From positions 434,001 to 498,000 of the forward strand of contig NZ_CP132335.1 of the NCBI RefSeq assembly GCF_030758295.1: a DNA stretch of 64,000 nt. The letters run 5' to 3'. Source of the DNA: Pararhizobium sp. IMCC21322. Lineage in GTDB: Bacteria; Pseudomonadota; Alphaproteobacteria; Rhizobiales; GCA-2746425. Position numbers and translations under genes: made by a program. Below, piece by piece: positions 36,531-45,876 of this stretch; positions within the stretch are counted from its first letter, which is position 1, and the number at the start of each line of letters is the position of its first letter. The notes under the pieces are model-generated. The model searched no databases. It was not told the DNA's origin and worked only from the letters and a program-made list of their open reading frames with translations.

Positions 36531-37679
36531 TTACACCACCGGTGACACAGAGCCCTGATCCACGCGAAAGTGCTGAGCGCGGTCTCCCAATGCTTCAAAC
36601 AGGATTGGATCCGTGCCTGTCATCCACGCCTGTCCGCCCAGTGTCAGCAAGGCTTCAAAAAGGGCCGCGCGCCGTCCCGGATCAAGATGCGCTGCGATTT
36701 CGTCCAGCAGCAGAACAGGGCTGCGCCCGTCAATCTCGCTGACCAGCTTGGCATGTGCCAGCACCAGCCCGATCAAAAGGGCCTTCTGCTCACCGGTTGA
36801 GGCCAGTGCTGCAGGCATATCCTTCTCGCGGTGGCGCACCAGCAGATCGCTGCGTTGTGGCCCGTCCAGCGTGCGTCCGGCAGCGGCATCGCGGCGGCGA
36901 TTACTCCGCAGCAGCCCGCAAAAATTTTCCTCCACCTCAAGCGCTGGTCCGTTCTGCTGTGCCAAAAGCTCCTCGAAAGGCCCGGCCAGGGTCAGCATAG
37001 CGCTTGGGAATGCATTGGATGGGCGTTGGTCAGCCGCCAGTCTTGCATCCAGCTGTTCCACCAGCTGCTGGCGCGCAAAGCCAATGGCAACGCCCAACTC
37101 GGCAATCTGGATTTCAAGACCGTCCAGCCAGGATGCGTCGGGCTGTGGCGCATCCAGCAACCGGTTGCGGCCGGTGAGCGCTTTTTCATAGGCGCTGACG
37201 CGACGTCCGTGACCGGGGTCCCCTGCCAGCACCAGCCTGTCCAGAAACCGCCGCCGATCCCCTGCCGGGCCGGTGAACAGCCCATCCATGGCAGGTGTCA
37301 GCCAGAGAATTCGCAAATACTCCAGCAGCGCATCTGAACTGTTGGCATTGGCCTGATTGATGCGCAGCCTTTTGCTGCGCTCAGTGCCATTGGGCGTGGA
37401 CTGCAGCCCGATACCAATTCGGGTAACCTCGTCGCCTTCGGTAATGTCGGTTGAGACAGCCCATTGCCCGTCGCCGCTAACGCGGGCCACCTGATCCTGC
37501 GCCGCACGGCGCAAACCCCGCCCGGGCGAGAGAAAGGAAACGGCTTCCAAAAGGTTGGTTTTTCCCGCGCCATTGGCACCGGTCAGCACCACTGGACGCG
37601 CATCGAATGTCAGGGACAGCTGGTTGTAATTGCGAAACCCCGTCAGCGACAGACGGCTGATATAGGGCGCTTCTGCCAA
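36531..37679 (-). CDS. recF: DNA replication and repair protein RecF
   Basis: The 382-residue SMC-like ATPase has Walker A (VVLTGANGAGKTNLLEAVSFLSPG, of which GANGAGKT is the core), the ABC-type signature region STGEQKALLIGLVLAHA, and Walker B VLLLDEIAAHLD. RecF loads RecA at single-strand gaps with RecO and RecR. It begins 6 bp after dnaN and is certainly co-transcribed with it. Confidence 0.96.
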   Translation of the reverse strand: MAEAPYISRLSLTGFRNYNQLSLTFDARPVVLTGANGAGKTNLLEAVSFLSPGRGLRRAAQDQVARVSGDGQWAVSTDITEGDEVTRIGIGLQSTPNGTERSKRLRINQANANSSDALLEYLRILWLTPAMDGLFTGPAGDRRRFLDRLVLAGDPGHGRRVSAYEKALTGRNRLLDAPQPDASWLDGLEIQIAELGVAIGFARQQLVEQLDARLAADQRPSNAFPSAMLTLAGPFEELLAQQNGPALEVEENFCGLLRSNRRRDAAAGRTLDGPQRSDLLVRHREKDMPAALASTGEQKALLIGLVLAHAKLVSEIDGRSPVLLLDEIAAHLDPGRRAALFEALLTLGGQAWMTGTDPILFEALGDRAQHFRVDQGSVSPVV

Positions 37680-37685
37680 GTGTGC

Positions 37686-38804
37686 CTAGACCCGCATTGG
37701 CATCAGAACGAACAGGGTCGTCGGATCAGCCTCATCGCAAACCAGTGTCGGCATGCCCGGATCAGAAAATTTGAAGAGCGCCGCTTCGCTTTGCAGTTGA
37801 CCGGCAATATCCAGCAGATATTTGGCATTGAAGCCGATATCCAGACCTTCGGCGCCATATTGCACCGCAAGCTCTTCAGTCGCCGTTCCAGAATCCGGAT
37901 TGGTCACGCTCAGCACAAGCTGATCTTCGCTCAGCGACAGTTTGACAGCACGTCCGCGCTCGCTGGAAATGGTTGAAACGCGATCAACCGCCTTTTCAAA
38001 CGTGGCACGGTCCAGACGCAATTCACGGTCATTATTGCGCGGTATGACGCGCTCATAATCCGGGAATGTTCCATCAATCAGTTTGCTGGTCAGGACCACA
38101 GTGCCCAAGGAAATCCGAATTTTGCTTTCGGACAGTTCGACCTGAACCCGCTCTTCCGAGCCATCGAGCAATTTCTGAATCTCGCCAACGGCTTTGCGCG
38201 GCACAATAATGCCCGGCATATTCTCGCAGCCGCTTGGCGCTGGAATGTCGGCAAGTGCCAGTCTGTGCCCGTCAGTGGCGACAGCGCGCAGCACCAATTC
38301 GCCAGCCTGGTCTTCGGCATGAAGATAAATACCGTTCAGATAATACCGGGTCTCTTCGGTCGAGATGGCAAACTGGGTGCGATCAATGAGCTTTTTAAAC
38401 TCCTTCGCATCCAGCGAAAATGTGTGGCTGAACTCGCCGGCCGTAATGTCGGGAAATTCACTGTCCGGCAGCATCTGCAATGTGAAACGGGATTTCCCGG
38501 CGCTCAGCGCCATGGTGCCGTCTGAGCCTGACGTGTCGAGACTGACCTCTACGCCGTCAGGCAGTTTGCGAATGATATCATGCAGAATATGTGCGGGAAC
38601 TGTGGTTGCGCCGGTTTGTTCCACCATTGCAGGCACATGTTCCACAACTTCCAGATCCAGATCAGTGGCCTTCAGCTCAACATTGCCCTCCGCACTTTTG
38701 ATCAGCACGTTGGACAGGATGGGAATGGTGTTGCGCCGTTCGACCACCCGATGCACATGACCAAGTGATTTCAGCAGATGGGAGCGTTCCAGTGTGGCTT
38801 TCAT
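37686..38804 (-). CDS. dnaN: DNA polymerase III beta sliding clamp
   Basis: The 372-residue protein has three repeated clamp domains. It begins MKATLERSHLLKSLGHVHRVVERRNTIPILSNV and ends PTTLFVLMPMRV, both typical of alphaproteobacterial DnaN. The ring tethers polymerase III to DNA and also recruits repair proteins. It lies between dnaA (243-bp gap with tandem repeats and a terminator) and recF (6-bp gap). Confidence 0.97.
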   Translation of the reverse strand: MKATLERSHLLKSLGHVHRVVERRNTIPILSNVLIKSAEGNVELKATDLDLEVVEHVPAMVEQTGATTVPAHILHDIIRKLPDGVEVSLDTSGSDGTMALSAGKSRFTLQMLPDSEFPDITAGEFSHTFSLDAKEFKKLIDRTQFAISTEETRYYLNGIYLHAEDQAGELVLRAVATDGHRLALADIPAPSGCENMPGIIVPRKAVGEIQKLLDGSEERVQVELSESKIRISLGTVVLTSKLIDGTFPDYERVIPRNNDRELRLDRATFEKAVDRVSTISSERGRAVKLSLSEDQLVLSVTNPDSGTATEELAVQYGAEGLDIGFNAKYLLDIAGQLQSEAALFKFSDPGMPTLVCDEADPTTLFVLMPMRV

Positions 38805-38836
38805 GGAGATAACCGATTTTCAAAACTTAAAGACAA

Positions 38837-38900
38837 GATACGAAGCGATAGAGATACGAAGCGATAGAGATACGAAGCGATAGTTAGAAAGCAATAGAGA
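38837..38900. repeat. 16-bp tandem repeat between dnaA and dnaN
   Basis: GATACGAAGCGATAGA is repeated exactly at 38837-38852 and 38853-38868, once with the last base changed at 38869-38884, and in degraded form at 38885-38900. It lies 33 bp upstream of the dnaN start, in the region that should contain its promoter. Confidence 0.92.
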
Positions 38901-38907
38901 CACGAAA

Positions 38908-38930
38908 GACCTCCGCTTGGAACGGAGGCC
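38908..38930 (-). terminator. Stem-loop terminator after dnaA
   Basis: Read on the minus strand, GGCCTCCG and CGGAGGTC form an 8-bp stem (one G-T pair) with a 7-nt loop, followed by TTTCGTG. It lies 117 bp downstream of the dnaA stop and may reduce read-through into dnaN. Confidence 0.55.
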
Positions 38931-39047
38931 TTTGATTTGTTTAAATTTGGCGTGCCCAAGCCAAAAGTGCAAGGGGTATTCGGTTTTCTCGTAAAACTTG
39001 TCGCTCAATCGGCCCAGAATCGGTCCCGATTGGGTCTTGAATGAGAC

Positions 39048-40796
39048 CTATTCTTCAACAAGTCGGCGCAGCAATTCAATCTCCTGGCTCAGCTTCTTGT
39101 CAGTCTGCAACAGGCCTTCAATCTTGCGGACCGCATGCAGAACCGTGGTGTGATCGCGATTGCCGAACCGCCGACCGATTTCGGGCAGTGATCTGGGTGT
39201 CACATTCTTGGCAATGTACATGGCGATCTGGCGCGGCAGGACGATCGTCCTTGTACGGCGGGCCGACAGCATATCGGTACGCGACACATTGTAATGTTGC
39301 GAGACGATTTTCTGAATGTCCTCAATCCGCACTTTCCGGGGTTCGCGTGAACCCAGCAAATCGGCCAAAGCCTTTTCCGCAACGGCAATGGTCACCGGTT
39401 CCCGGCTTGTCTGTGCATGACAGATCAGCCGGTTCAGAGCACCATCCAGATCACGTCCGTTGGTGGTGATCAGATTGGCCACATAATCCAGCACCGTATC
39501 GCTGATTTCCATGCTGGGATGATTGAGGGAAACAGTCTGGCAACGACGTGTCAGAATATCCCGGCGCAACTGGGTATCAGGCGTATCAATCTGAACGGCG
39601 GCGCCGCCCTGAAGCCGTGAACGCACCCGTTCTTCCAGGGCATCCAGCTCTGATGCCGGGCGGTCCGCCGCAACGACAACCTGTTTGCCGCCATCAATCA
39701 GCGCATTCAGCATGTGGCAGAATTCCTGCTGGATCGCCTTTCCGGTCAAAAACTGCATATCGTCAATCAGCAGCAGATCAATGGCCCGCAATTGCTCCTT
39801 GAACTGCAGGGCCCGCTCACTGCGCAGGGCCTGAACGAAGTTGGACATGAACCGCTCGGCAGTCAGATAGACCACCTGCCGCGTTCCAGTGCTGGCTGCC
39901 TGATTGGCGATGGCCTGCAACAGATGCGTCTTGCCAAGGCCGACACTGCCGTGAAGATAGAGCGGATTATACAGAACCGGCGAGCCGGGAAGCGCCATGG
40001 CAACGGCGCGGGCTGCTTCAAACGCTACTTTGTTGGCAGCTCCTGCACAGAAATTGTCGAACACGTAACGCCGATCAAGGGCACTGCTGAGTGACTGGAC
40101 CAGTGACAGGGAATTGCCGGTAATGGCCATTCCGCTCTGTCCGCCAAATCCTGCCTGTGCGCCTGATGCGACACCGGAGGGTTTTGACGTCTTATAGGCC
40201 CGTGCACCGGTTTCAAACCGTGTGCCGCGCTGGTCGCCCACATGGGACGGGCTGACACGCATATCTGCAAGGCGACGAGCCGCTGCGGATTTTCCGCCCT
40301 GTGCGTTTTGTTGATCACCGGCATTGAGGTTGGTTCCCGGAGCCTGAACATGCAACGCGCTGCGGACACGCACATCCAGCTTGTAAACAGTTCCGATCTC
40401 ATCCTTCCAGAAGCCGATCAGCGTTTCCTTGAAATGCGACATAATCCAGTTGCGCAGAAAACGTGTTGCCGCAGACAGGGTAACCACACCGCCGGAGATA
40501 TCTTCCAGCTCAACGCGCAAAAACCACGATGTAAAGACATCTTCACCAAGCTCGGCACGCAAGCGAACCAGTATCCGCTTCCAGATTTCCTGTAAATCTT
40601 CGTCTGTTGCGTCACAGTCGATCTGATCGGTCATATCGGGGTGGGCCTGTTTGGCTGCGGTGTTGGTGGGTGTCTTCGAATTTGAAGAGCACAATGATTG
40701 TTCAGCGCTGTGAGACGCCTCTCCCCCCGCGTCTAAAGACGCCAGTTTTGTTGGGCCATTATATGGCCCTTCGTCTGTTTTGATTTGCAAACTCAT
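39048..40796 (-). CDS. dnaA: Chromosomal replication initiator DnaA
   Basis: The product of about 582 residues has domain I (LQEIWKRILVRLRAEL...FTSWFLRVELEDI), a long low-complexity linker, the AAA+ domain with Walker A HGSVGLGKTHLLQAIAN and Walker B IDLLLIDDMQFL, and domain IV ending with GNRDHTTVLHAVRKIE, the DnaA-box recognition signature. It is longer than typical DnaA (about 450-520), because of an acidic, Ser/Thr-rich N-terminal extension of about 55 residues before domain I. The start at 40796 follows AAGGGCAGCAG; an ATG at 40895 would add 33 more residues and one at 40634 would remove the extension. Confidence 0.95.
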   Translation of the reverse strand: MSLQIKTDEGPYNGPTKLASLDAGGEASHSAEQSLCSSNSKTPTNTAAKQAHPDMTDQIDCDATDEDLQEIWKRILVRLRAELGEDVFTSWFLRVELEDISGGVVTLSAATRFLRNWIMSHFKETLIGFWKDEIGTVYKLDVRVRSALHVQAPGTNLNAGDQQNAQGGKSAAARRLADMRVSPSHVGDQRGTRFETGARAYKTSKPSGVASGAQAGFGGQSGMAITGNSLSLVQSLSSALDRRYVFDNFCAGAANKVAFEAARAVAMALPGSPVLYNPLYLHGSVGLGKTHLLQAIANQAASTGTRQVVYLTAERFMSNFVQALRSERALQFKEQLRAIDLLLIDDMQFLTGKAIQQEFCHMLNALIDGGKQVVVAADRPASELDALEERVRSRLQGGAAVQIDTPDTQLRRDILTRRCQTVSLNHPSMEISDTVLDYVANLITTNGRDLDGALNRLICHAQTSREPVTIAVAEKALADLLGSREPRKVRIEDIQKIVSQHYNVSRTDMLSARRTRTIVLPRQIAMYIAKNVTPRSLPEIGRRFGNRDHTTVLHAVRKIEGLLQTDKKLSQEIELLRRLVEE

Positions 40797-40950
40797 CTGC
40801 TGCCCTTCGACATCGCCCGTGCCATTCATATTGCCCCCAAATTCGCCTAAAAGTTCTTCTGCACCATCATGCGTGTGTCGTTCATCTTCGCCCATGATTC
40901 AGTCTGCTTTTCTCTCAGTTCATTTCGTCTTTCGGCCAGTCTTCGCTGAG

Positions 40951-40995
40951 TCAACTGGTTCCAAGCCAACTGGCCCCAAATCAACTGGCCTCAAA
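40951..40995. repeat. 15-bp tandem repeat (x3)
   Basis: Three imperfect units, TCAACTGGTTCCAAG, CCAACTGGCCCCAAA and TCAACTGGCCTCAAA, lie head to tail in the gap between the rhodanese gene and dnaA. Confidence 0.88.
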
Positions 40996-41010
40996 TCAGC
41001 CCGCTATCAG

Positions 41011-41562
41011 TCAACCTTGACGCCATGGCAAACCATCGACCTTCCAGCCATTGACGGTGCCGCGATGGCCATCCGCGTCTGGATCTCCTTCAAACCCGTT
41101 TTTGATGTTGAAACATTTTGGAAATCCGGCCTGCGTCATAGCCAGCGCAGCTGATCGGCTGCGCGCGCCAGATCGGCACAGAAAATACACCTCCGGTGCA
41201 TCTGCCGGAGCCTCTGCGGTGCTACGAGCCAGAATTTCTTCACTCACCTTGGCAACAAAACCGGGGTTCCGCTGCATGTCCGGATAGGCCTGCCATTCAC
41301 ACACCACCAGTTGCTCGGGAGACAGTGCGGGAAGTCCCACAAAATTCCATTCCGCAATTGTGCGCACGTCAACAATGATCGCGTTGCTGGATAGAGCGGC
41401 ATAGGCATAAGGTGCTGCCACATCACCGGCATAGCCGGTGGTGTTGACGGCATCCTGTATGGCGCTTTCCGAAAGCCGGTTAGCCTGATTATTGGCCTGA
41501 TTATTGGAGTGCGGAGCATCTGAGGACGAGGCTGATGTGTTGTCAATCTTGGAGTCAGTCAT
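41011..41562 (-). CDS. Rhodanese-domain protein
   Basis: The product of about 183 residues has a hydrophilic N-terminal tail with an in-frame 12-bp duplication (NNQANNQAN), then a single rhodanese domain: IIVDVRTIAEWNFVGLP and the active-site loop FLCRSGARSRSAAL, whose Cys would carry the persulfide. The C-terminal GHRGTVNGWKVDGLPWRQG is typical of alphaproteobacterial rhodanese-like proteins. The ATG at 41562 follows GGATTGA; a longer frame reaches 41631. It is transcribed toward dnaA. Confidence 0.85.
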   Translation of the reverse strand: MTDSKIDNTSASSSDAPHSNNQANNQANRLSESAIQDAVNTTGYAGDVAAPYAYAALSSNAIIVDVRTIAEWNFVGLPALSPEQLVVCEWQAYPDMQRNPGFVAKVSEEILARSTAEAPADAPEVYFLCRSGARSRSAALAMTQAGFPKCFNIKNGFEGDPDADGHRGTVNGWKVDGLPWRQG

Positions 41563-41950
41563 TTCAATCCACATTTCTGCTGCGCCGTCATCGGCGCTTT
41601 TTTCCGCGTGCCCGACCAGCACATTCACCAAATATCACCCGGCGATTTGTAGAACCCAGGACAACATCCTGCGCCAGCACGCCAGACGATCAATACGCAA
41701 CGGTCAAGGAAGCTTTCCCAAACCGTATCTCTCAAGCACATTCACAATTACAGTCCGGCTAATACTTGAGCCGAATAATATTCCTGCCATAAGGCAAAAA
41801 AATACCGCTTGCGCAAAGTCCAATAAATGGGCTTGGCGCATTGTGAATACTCAATCAGGAACTAATTTTACTTGAAAGCACTCTGTACAAGAGTGTGTGT
41901 ACCGCTGTTGATAGGGTGAAGATACACACTGATTTTTGCCTCGGCAAGCC
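41563..41950. other. Intergenic region upstream of the rhodanese gene
   Basis: No gene is supported here. There is a small inverted pair CACTCT-GTACA-AGAGTG near 41880-41896 and a longer-range pair GTGTGTA/TACACAC around 41897-41932. The region probably carries the promoter of the rhodanese-dnaA direction. Confidence 0.4.
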
Positions 41951-42244
41951 GACTCAGCCAAGATTCTTTTTCGTTTTTTGAACCTCGCGGCGGATTCCGA
42001 TGAGTCAACTGCGACCCTCAATATGTTAAGGCTTTGCGACTCAATGTTTTTTATGTCAAGCGCCACTTCTGACGCGCTTGCGACGATCTCTCCAAAAATA
42101 TTTTTTGCCCTGATAGTTGACAAAAACAGAATCGCCAAATCGTCTGATCCTTAGGCTAAATTGGTGTGTGGGCGGTTCGTAACATATTGAAATATATGGA
42201 CAAAAAAAGACAACTTGGTAGCCGAGTAAGATTCGTCGTGAGTC
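41951..42244. promoter_or_regulatory. Cluster of eight GANTC (CcrM methylation) sites
   Basis: GANTC occurs at 41951, 41962, 41993, 42002, 42038, 42129, 42230 and 42240. About one site is expected in 294 bp. In alphaproteobacteria CcrM methylates GANTC and ties transcription, including that of dnaA, to the replication cycle. The AT-rich core (42090-42130) lies within the cluster. It is likely a cell-cycle-controlled promoter region for the dnaA side, rpsT side or both. Confidence 0.62.
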
Positions 42245-42315
42245 TTCAATGACTTAGTTCAAGCTGCGCTGATGCAGGTTCGGAAGGGGGCTTGGGATCG
42301 CAAAACCCGAAACCA

Positions 42316-42345
42316 AAAATGGCCCGCCTTGAAGCGAGCCATTTT
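42316..42345 (-). terminator. Terminator of rpsT
   Basis: AAAATGGC and GCCATTTT form an 8-bp stem extended by CGC/GCG inside, with a T run on the minus strand after the stem. It lies 125 bp downstream of the rpsT stop and can act in both directions. Confidence 0.75.
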
Positions 42346-42469
42346 CGTAATTGTATCAGTAAGTTCTACTTAAAGTTCCGGCTCTGAAGCCAGGCAAAAG
42401 TCAAAAAATATTTAACCAGCATTCATCAGCGATGGCTGAGCTGCATCTCGGACCATTCGGCAAGGAAGC

Positions 42470-42736
42470 TTAAGCGCTGAGCGCTTTTACTCTGGCCGCC
42501 AGACGGGATACTTTCCGTGACGCGGTGTTTTTCGGCAGTACGCCTTTACCCGCAGCGCGCATCAATTCAGGTTGAACATCCTTAAGCGCGGCTGCAGCAT
42601 CAGTCTTAACGCCGGAAGCAATAGCTTCCTCGACTTTGCGCAGGTAAGTGCGGATACGGCTACGGCGCGCTTTGTTCACTTCGGTGCGTGCAAGAATCTT
42701 ACGCGCGGACTTTTTGGCTGAAGGTGTATTAGCCAT
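42470..42736 (-). CDS. rpsT: Ribosomal protein S20
   Basis: The 88-residue basic protein [31 protein letters not shown]... has the normal S20 length and composition and ends [14 protein letters not shown]20 binds 16S rRNA early in 30S assembly. The ATG at 42736 is the family start; upstream in-frame Met codons give no family sequence. rpsT next to dnaA is a common alphaproteobacterial arrangement. Confidence 0.96.
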   Translation of the reverse strand: MANTPSAKKSARKILARTEVNKARRSRIRTYLRKVEEAIASGVKTDAAAALKDVQPELMRAAGKGVLPKNTASRKVSRLAARVKALSA

Positions 42737-42915
42737 GGGCTTGAGCCCCTCTATTTGCATAGGGCAATTCAGACTGGCCATTCCGGCAGTCATTCATCAC
42801 CCGGTGATTAAAACGAAAAGGGCGGCAATCACGGTTGCCACCATATGGCGCGCCTTATAGGGGTAAAGCGGTTCATCCGTCAATGGTGGAATCCCCCTGC
42901 CGGGCCAATTTTACA

Positions 42916-43773
42916 TCATATCAGCAAGGTGTCGATGCTGCGTGTGAGCCGTTGCAGGTCTTCTGGCCGCGAAAGCCTGTGATCACCACCCGGTATCATT
43001 GACAGAACCACATCATCCAAAGGCAACTGGCTGGCCAGCTTCAGGGCATGGGATGGCGGAACATCTGTATCAAGACCACCCTGTAGAATATGAACAGGAC
43101 ATCCCATCTCCATAATGTCCGCCCCAAACAGATGTTGCCGTCCATCCTCGATCAGATCGCGTGTCAGAATGTAAGGGTCATCTGAATATTCGCTGGGTTT
43201 TTCAATTTGGCCATCTTGCATCAGCGTGGCCCTGACCGCATCCGGCATCTTGTCCCACATCAGATCAGCCGTCATATCCACCGCCGGTGCAATCAGCACG
43301 AGACCATGGACTGACACATCATCGCTCCGCCGCAGCTTCTGCGCCAGCAACAGCGCAATCCAGGCCCCCATGGAAGAGCCGATCACAATGCGCTTTTCAC
43401 CGGTATTGGCTGTGGCTTTGACAATGGCTTCTGCTTCTTCCAGCCAGCGCGAAATCGTGCCATCCAGAAAGTCGCCGCCAGACTGGCCGTGGCCGGAATA
43501 ATCAAACCGTGTAAAGCTGAGGCCGTTCACTCTGGCATAGTCATCAATGGCAAGGGCCTTGGACCCATCCATGTCGGATTTGAAGCCGCCCAGCCAGAAA
43601 AGGCCGGGCTTGGCGTTATTTGTTGCGGGTCTGTGACGATAAGCAATATCCCGGTGCTCCGCACCATGGCCAATGTCATGGTGCTCAGGCGGCGGCAGAT
43701 CATTTGGCATGTCAGTTATATCGGGCATATCGGGCTCTCGCACTGGCTGGTCTTTCGGTTCGTTTGATGCCAT
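42916..43773 (-). CDS. Alpha/beta hydrolase, ABHD10-like
   Basis: The product of about 285 residues has an alpha/beta-hydrolase core: LFWLGGFKSDMDGSKA (oxyanion region), RFDYSGHGQSGGDF, the nucleophile elbow IGSSMGAWIAL (Ser), a late Asp in LQGGLDTDVPP and the catalytic His in IPGGDHRLSRPEDL. The FKSDM..GSKA pattern is seen in mitochondrial ABHD10-type thioesterases and their alphaproteobacterial relatives. No signal peptide. The start could also be at 43806; 43773 is preferred as it removes a Cys-rich unlikely leader. Confidence 0.85.
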   Translation of the reverse strand: MASNEPKDQPVREPDMPDITDMPNDLPPPEHHDIGHGAEHRDIAYRHRPATNNAKPGLFWLGGFKSDMDGSKALAIDDYARVNGLSFTRFDYSGHGQSGGDFLDGTISRWLEEAEAIVKATANTGEKRIVIGSSMGAWIALLLAQKLRRSDDVSVHGLVLIAPAVDMTADLMWDKMPDAVRATLMQDGQIEKPSEYSDDPYILTRDLIEDGRQHLFGADIMEMGCPVHILQGGLDTDVPPSHALKLASQLPLDDVVLSMIPGGDHRLSRPEDLQRLTRSIDTLLI

Positions 43774-43849
43774 AGCGGGACGATCAGAACAAGAATGCAA
43801 ACACACTTATGCGCCGGCACCAATTTCGCTCCTGAATAACTGGCCCAAT

Positions 43850-43878
43850 TAGAAATTATGACCAACTAGAAATTATGA
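43850..43878. repeat. 17-bp duplication spanning the GT4 start codon
   Basis: TAGAAATTATGA occurs at 43850-43861 and 43867-43878. The second copy contains the ATG of the glycosyltransferase gene, so the duplication places a second ATG 17 bp upstream, out of frame. Confidence 0.85.
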
Positions 43879-45080
43879 AAAGAACGACCGATCTTACGGG
43901 CAAGACCATCTTGCAGATTATTCCGCGCCTGGAAGCTGGCGGCGCGGAACGCACGACGGTTGATATTGCACAGGCCATTACCAACGCTGGTGGCAGAGCC
44001 ATTGTGGTCGCAGAGCATGGCGGCATGGTATCGGAGCTGGAAGCGGCCGGTGGCGAGTATATCGCCATGAAAGCCGCCAGCAAAAATCCGGTCCAGATGG
44101 TGATAACCGCATTCAGGCTGCAAACGCTGATCCAACAGAACAATGTAGATATTATTCATGCCCGCTCACGCGCACCGGCATGGCCGGCGCTGTGGGCGGC
44201 CCGCTGGACCAGGCGCCCTTTCGTCACCACCTATCATGGCAATTATAACCAGACCAATAAGCTGAAGGCGTTTTACAATTCGGCCATGACCCGCAGTGAC
44301 GTTATCATCGCCAATTCCGGCATGACTGCTGCACTTGTTGCGGAACGCGCACCAGCAGCAAAGCAGCGGATCAACAAGATTTATCGCGGCACGGATATAA
44401 AAGCATTTGCACCGGATGCGGTCTCTCTGGAACGCAGTGAAGCACTGCGGCGGAAATGGGGTCTGAAACCAGCGGACACCGGCCGCCCAATGATCCTCAA
44501 TGTTGCCAGATTGACCGGTTGGAAAGGCCAGGAAGTGTTGATCGACGCCATGGCCGAGGTACTGAAAACCAGTGGGCCAGATCAACCCCTGCTGATCCTG
44601 GCAGGCGGCAGTCAGGGCGATGCCGCCTATGAAACGCGACTGCGCCAAACCATTGAAACGCGTGGATTGAGCGATCATATCCGTCTGGTCGGCCATTGTG
44701 ATGATGTGCCGGCAGCGCTGAGCCTGGCCACATGCATGGTTGTGGCCTCTACGCGACAGGAGGCGTTCGGGCGCGCCGCTGTCGAGGCAGGCGCAGCCGG
44801 AGTTCCGACCATCGCAACCGATCATGGCGGCGCAAAAGAAACAATTCTGGCACCGCCGGATGTGAGTGAAGCTGAGCGCACTGGCTGGCGCGTGCCACCG
44901 GGCGATGCGGATGCGATGGCTCAGGCGTTGCAACTCGTTCTGAGTATGCGGCCGGAAGCGCGTGGCCTCATTGGCGCACGGGCAAGGGAGTATGTGTCCA
45001 GACATTTTTCTTTGCAGGCCATGTGCGCGCAGACATTGGAGGTTTATAGCGCTCTTTTAAGCGCCAAAAAGCAAAATTGA
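43875..45080 (+). CDS. Glycosyltransferase family 4 (GT-B)
   Basis: The 401-residue protein has N-terminal QIIPRLEAGGAERTTVDIAQA and C-terminal ASTRQEAFGRAAVEAGAAGVPTIATDHGG, with the E-x7-E motif that binds the nucleotide sugar; LNVARLTGWKGQEVLIDA is the hinge. Such enzymes build lipopolysaccharide or capsule on the inner membrane. No strong ribosome binding site is visible before 43875. It is divergent from the hydrolase gene and unlinked to other polysaccharide genes here. Confidence 0.9.
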   Translation: MKRTTDLTGKTILQIIPRLEAGGAERTTVDIAQAITNAGGRAIVVAEHGGMVSELEAAGGEYIAMKAASKNPVQMVITAFRLQTLIQQNNVDIIHARSRAPAWPALWAARWTRRPFVTTYHGNYNQTNKLKAFYNSAMTRSDVIIANSGMTAALVAERAPAAKQRINKIYRGTDIKAFAPDAVSLERSEALRRKWGLKPADTGRPMILNVARLTGWKGQEVLIDAMAEVLKTSGPDQPLLILAGGSQGDAAYETRLRQTIETRGLSDHIRLVGHCDDVPAALSLATCMVVASTRQEAFGRAAVEAGAAGVPTIATDHGGAKETILAPPDVSEAERTGWRVPPGDADAMAQALQLVLSMRPEARGLIGARAREYVSRHFSLQAMCAQTLEVYSALLSAKKQN

Positions 45081-45320
45081 ATCCCGTAGCGGCACAATGA
45101 TTGCAAAATTTTAATGTTTTATGCCTTCAGAACAGCAGAGTTCTTGACTTTTTCGTCGCAGCACAGGATTTTAAGCACGTGTGGGCGGAGGACTGCCGAC
45201 AAATTGCCGGAAACTTTGTTCAGGATGATGAAACTGCATTCAATATGCTACACAACACTGGACTAATGACTCGCCAACACCAATCTAGCGCATATCTTTA
45301 ATAATCAGGAGTAAACCACC

Positions 45321-45857
45321 ATTCGCCGTCCCCATAGAGCCGCTCCGGCAGTGAAAGAAGGCCCTCGGGCCAACAAGGAAATTACATCAGCCGATGTCCA
45401 GCTGATTGATGATCAAGGTGAAAACCACGGCATCGTGCCAACCGCACGCGCATTGGAAATGGCCGCTGAAGCAGGGTTGGACCTTGTAGAAATTGCAGCA
45501 AATTCCAAACCGCCTGTCTGTAAAATTTTGGACCACGGTAAATTTAAATATCAGGCCCAGAAAAAAGCTGCGGAAGCCCGCAAGAAGCAGAAGACCGTCG
45601 ACGTCAAAGAAATCAAGATGCGACCCAATATCGACATCCATGATTATGAGGTCAAGATGCGGTCAGTGAACCGGTTCTTTGAAGAGGGCGACAAGGTCAA
45701 GGTGACCATGCGTTTTCGTGGCCGTGAAATGGCCCACCAGGAACTGGGCATGCAGGTTTTGATGCGCGTCAAGGAAGCCACCAAGGATATTGCCAAGGTA
45801 GAGATGCCGCCAAAGCTGGAAGGCCGCCAGATGACAATGGTGCTGGCACCGGTCTGA
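45321..45857 (+). CDS. infC: Translation initiation factor IF-3, ATT start
   Basis: The 178-residue protein has the IF-3 N-domain ([23 protein letters not shown]), the Lys-rich linker and the C-domain ([40 protein letters not shown]). Conserved N-terminal sequence [20 protein letters not shown] extends upstream of the first GTG (45351) to an ATT at 45321, with AGGAG at 45307-45311 in the right place. infC is known to use ATT, ATC or ATA starts, which lets IF-3 repress its own translation. The ATT start is therefore preferred. Confidence 0.95.
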   Translation: MRRPHRAAPAVKEGPRANKEITSADVQLIDDQGENHGIVPTARALEMAAEAGLDLVEIAANSKPPVCKILDHGKFKYQAQKKAAEARKKQKTVDVKEIKMRPNIDIHDYEVKMRSVNRFFEEGDKVKVTMRFRGREMAHQELGMQVLMRVKEATKDIAKVEMPPKLEGRQMTMVLAPV

Positions 45858-45876
45858 TCAGGCTTCAGTGCAGTGA

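Noticed and set aside
41563-42469. Chromosome origin (oriC)
   Set aside because: The region is AT-rich and next to dnaA, but no cluster of TTATNCACA boxes is visible; only loose matches were found.
44166-45005. Long minus-strand open frame opposite the GT4 gene
   Set aside because: It is the antisense shadow of a well-conserved glycosyltransferase and has no protein-like features of its own.
45101-45301. 66-residue frame in the infC leader
   Set aside because: No family sequence and no ribosome binding site; the region is better seen as the infC 5' leader.
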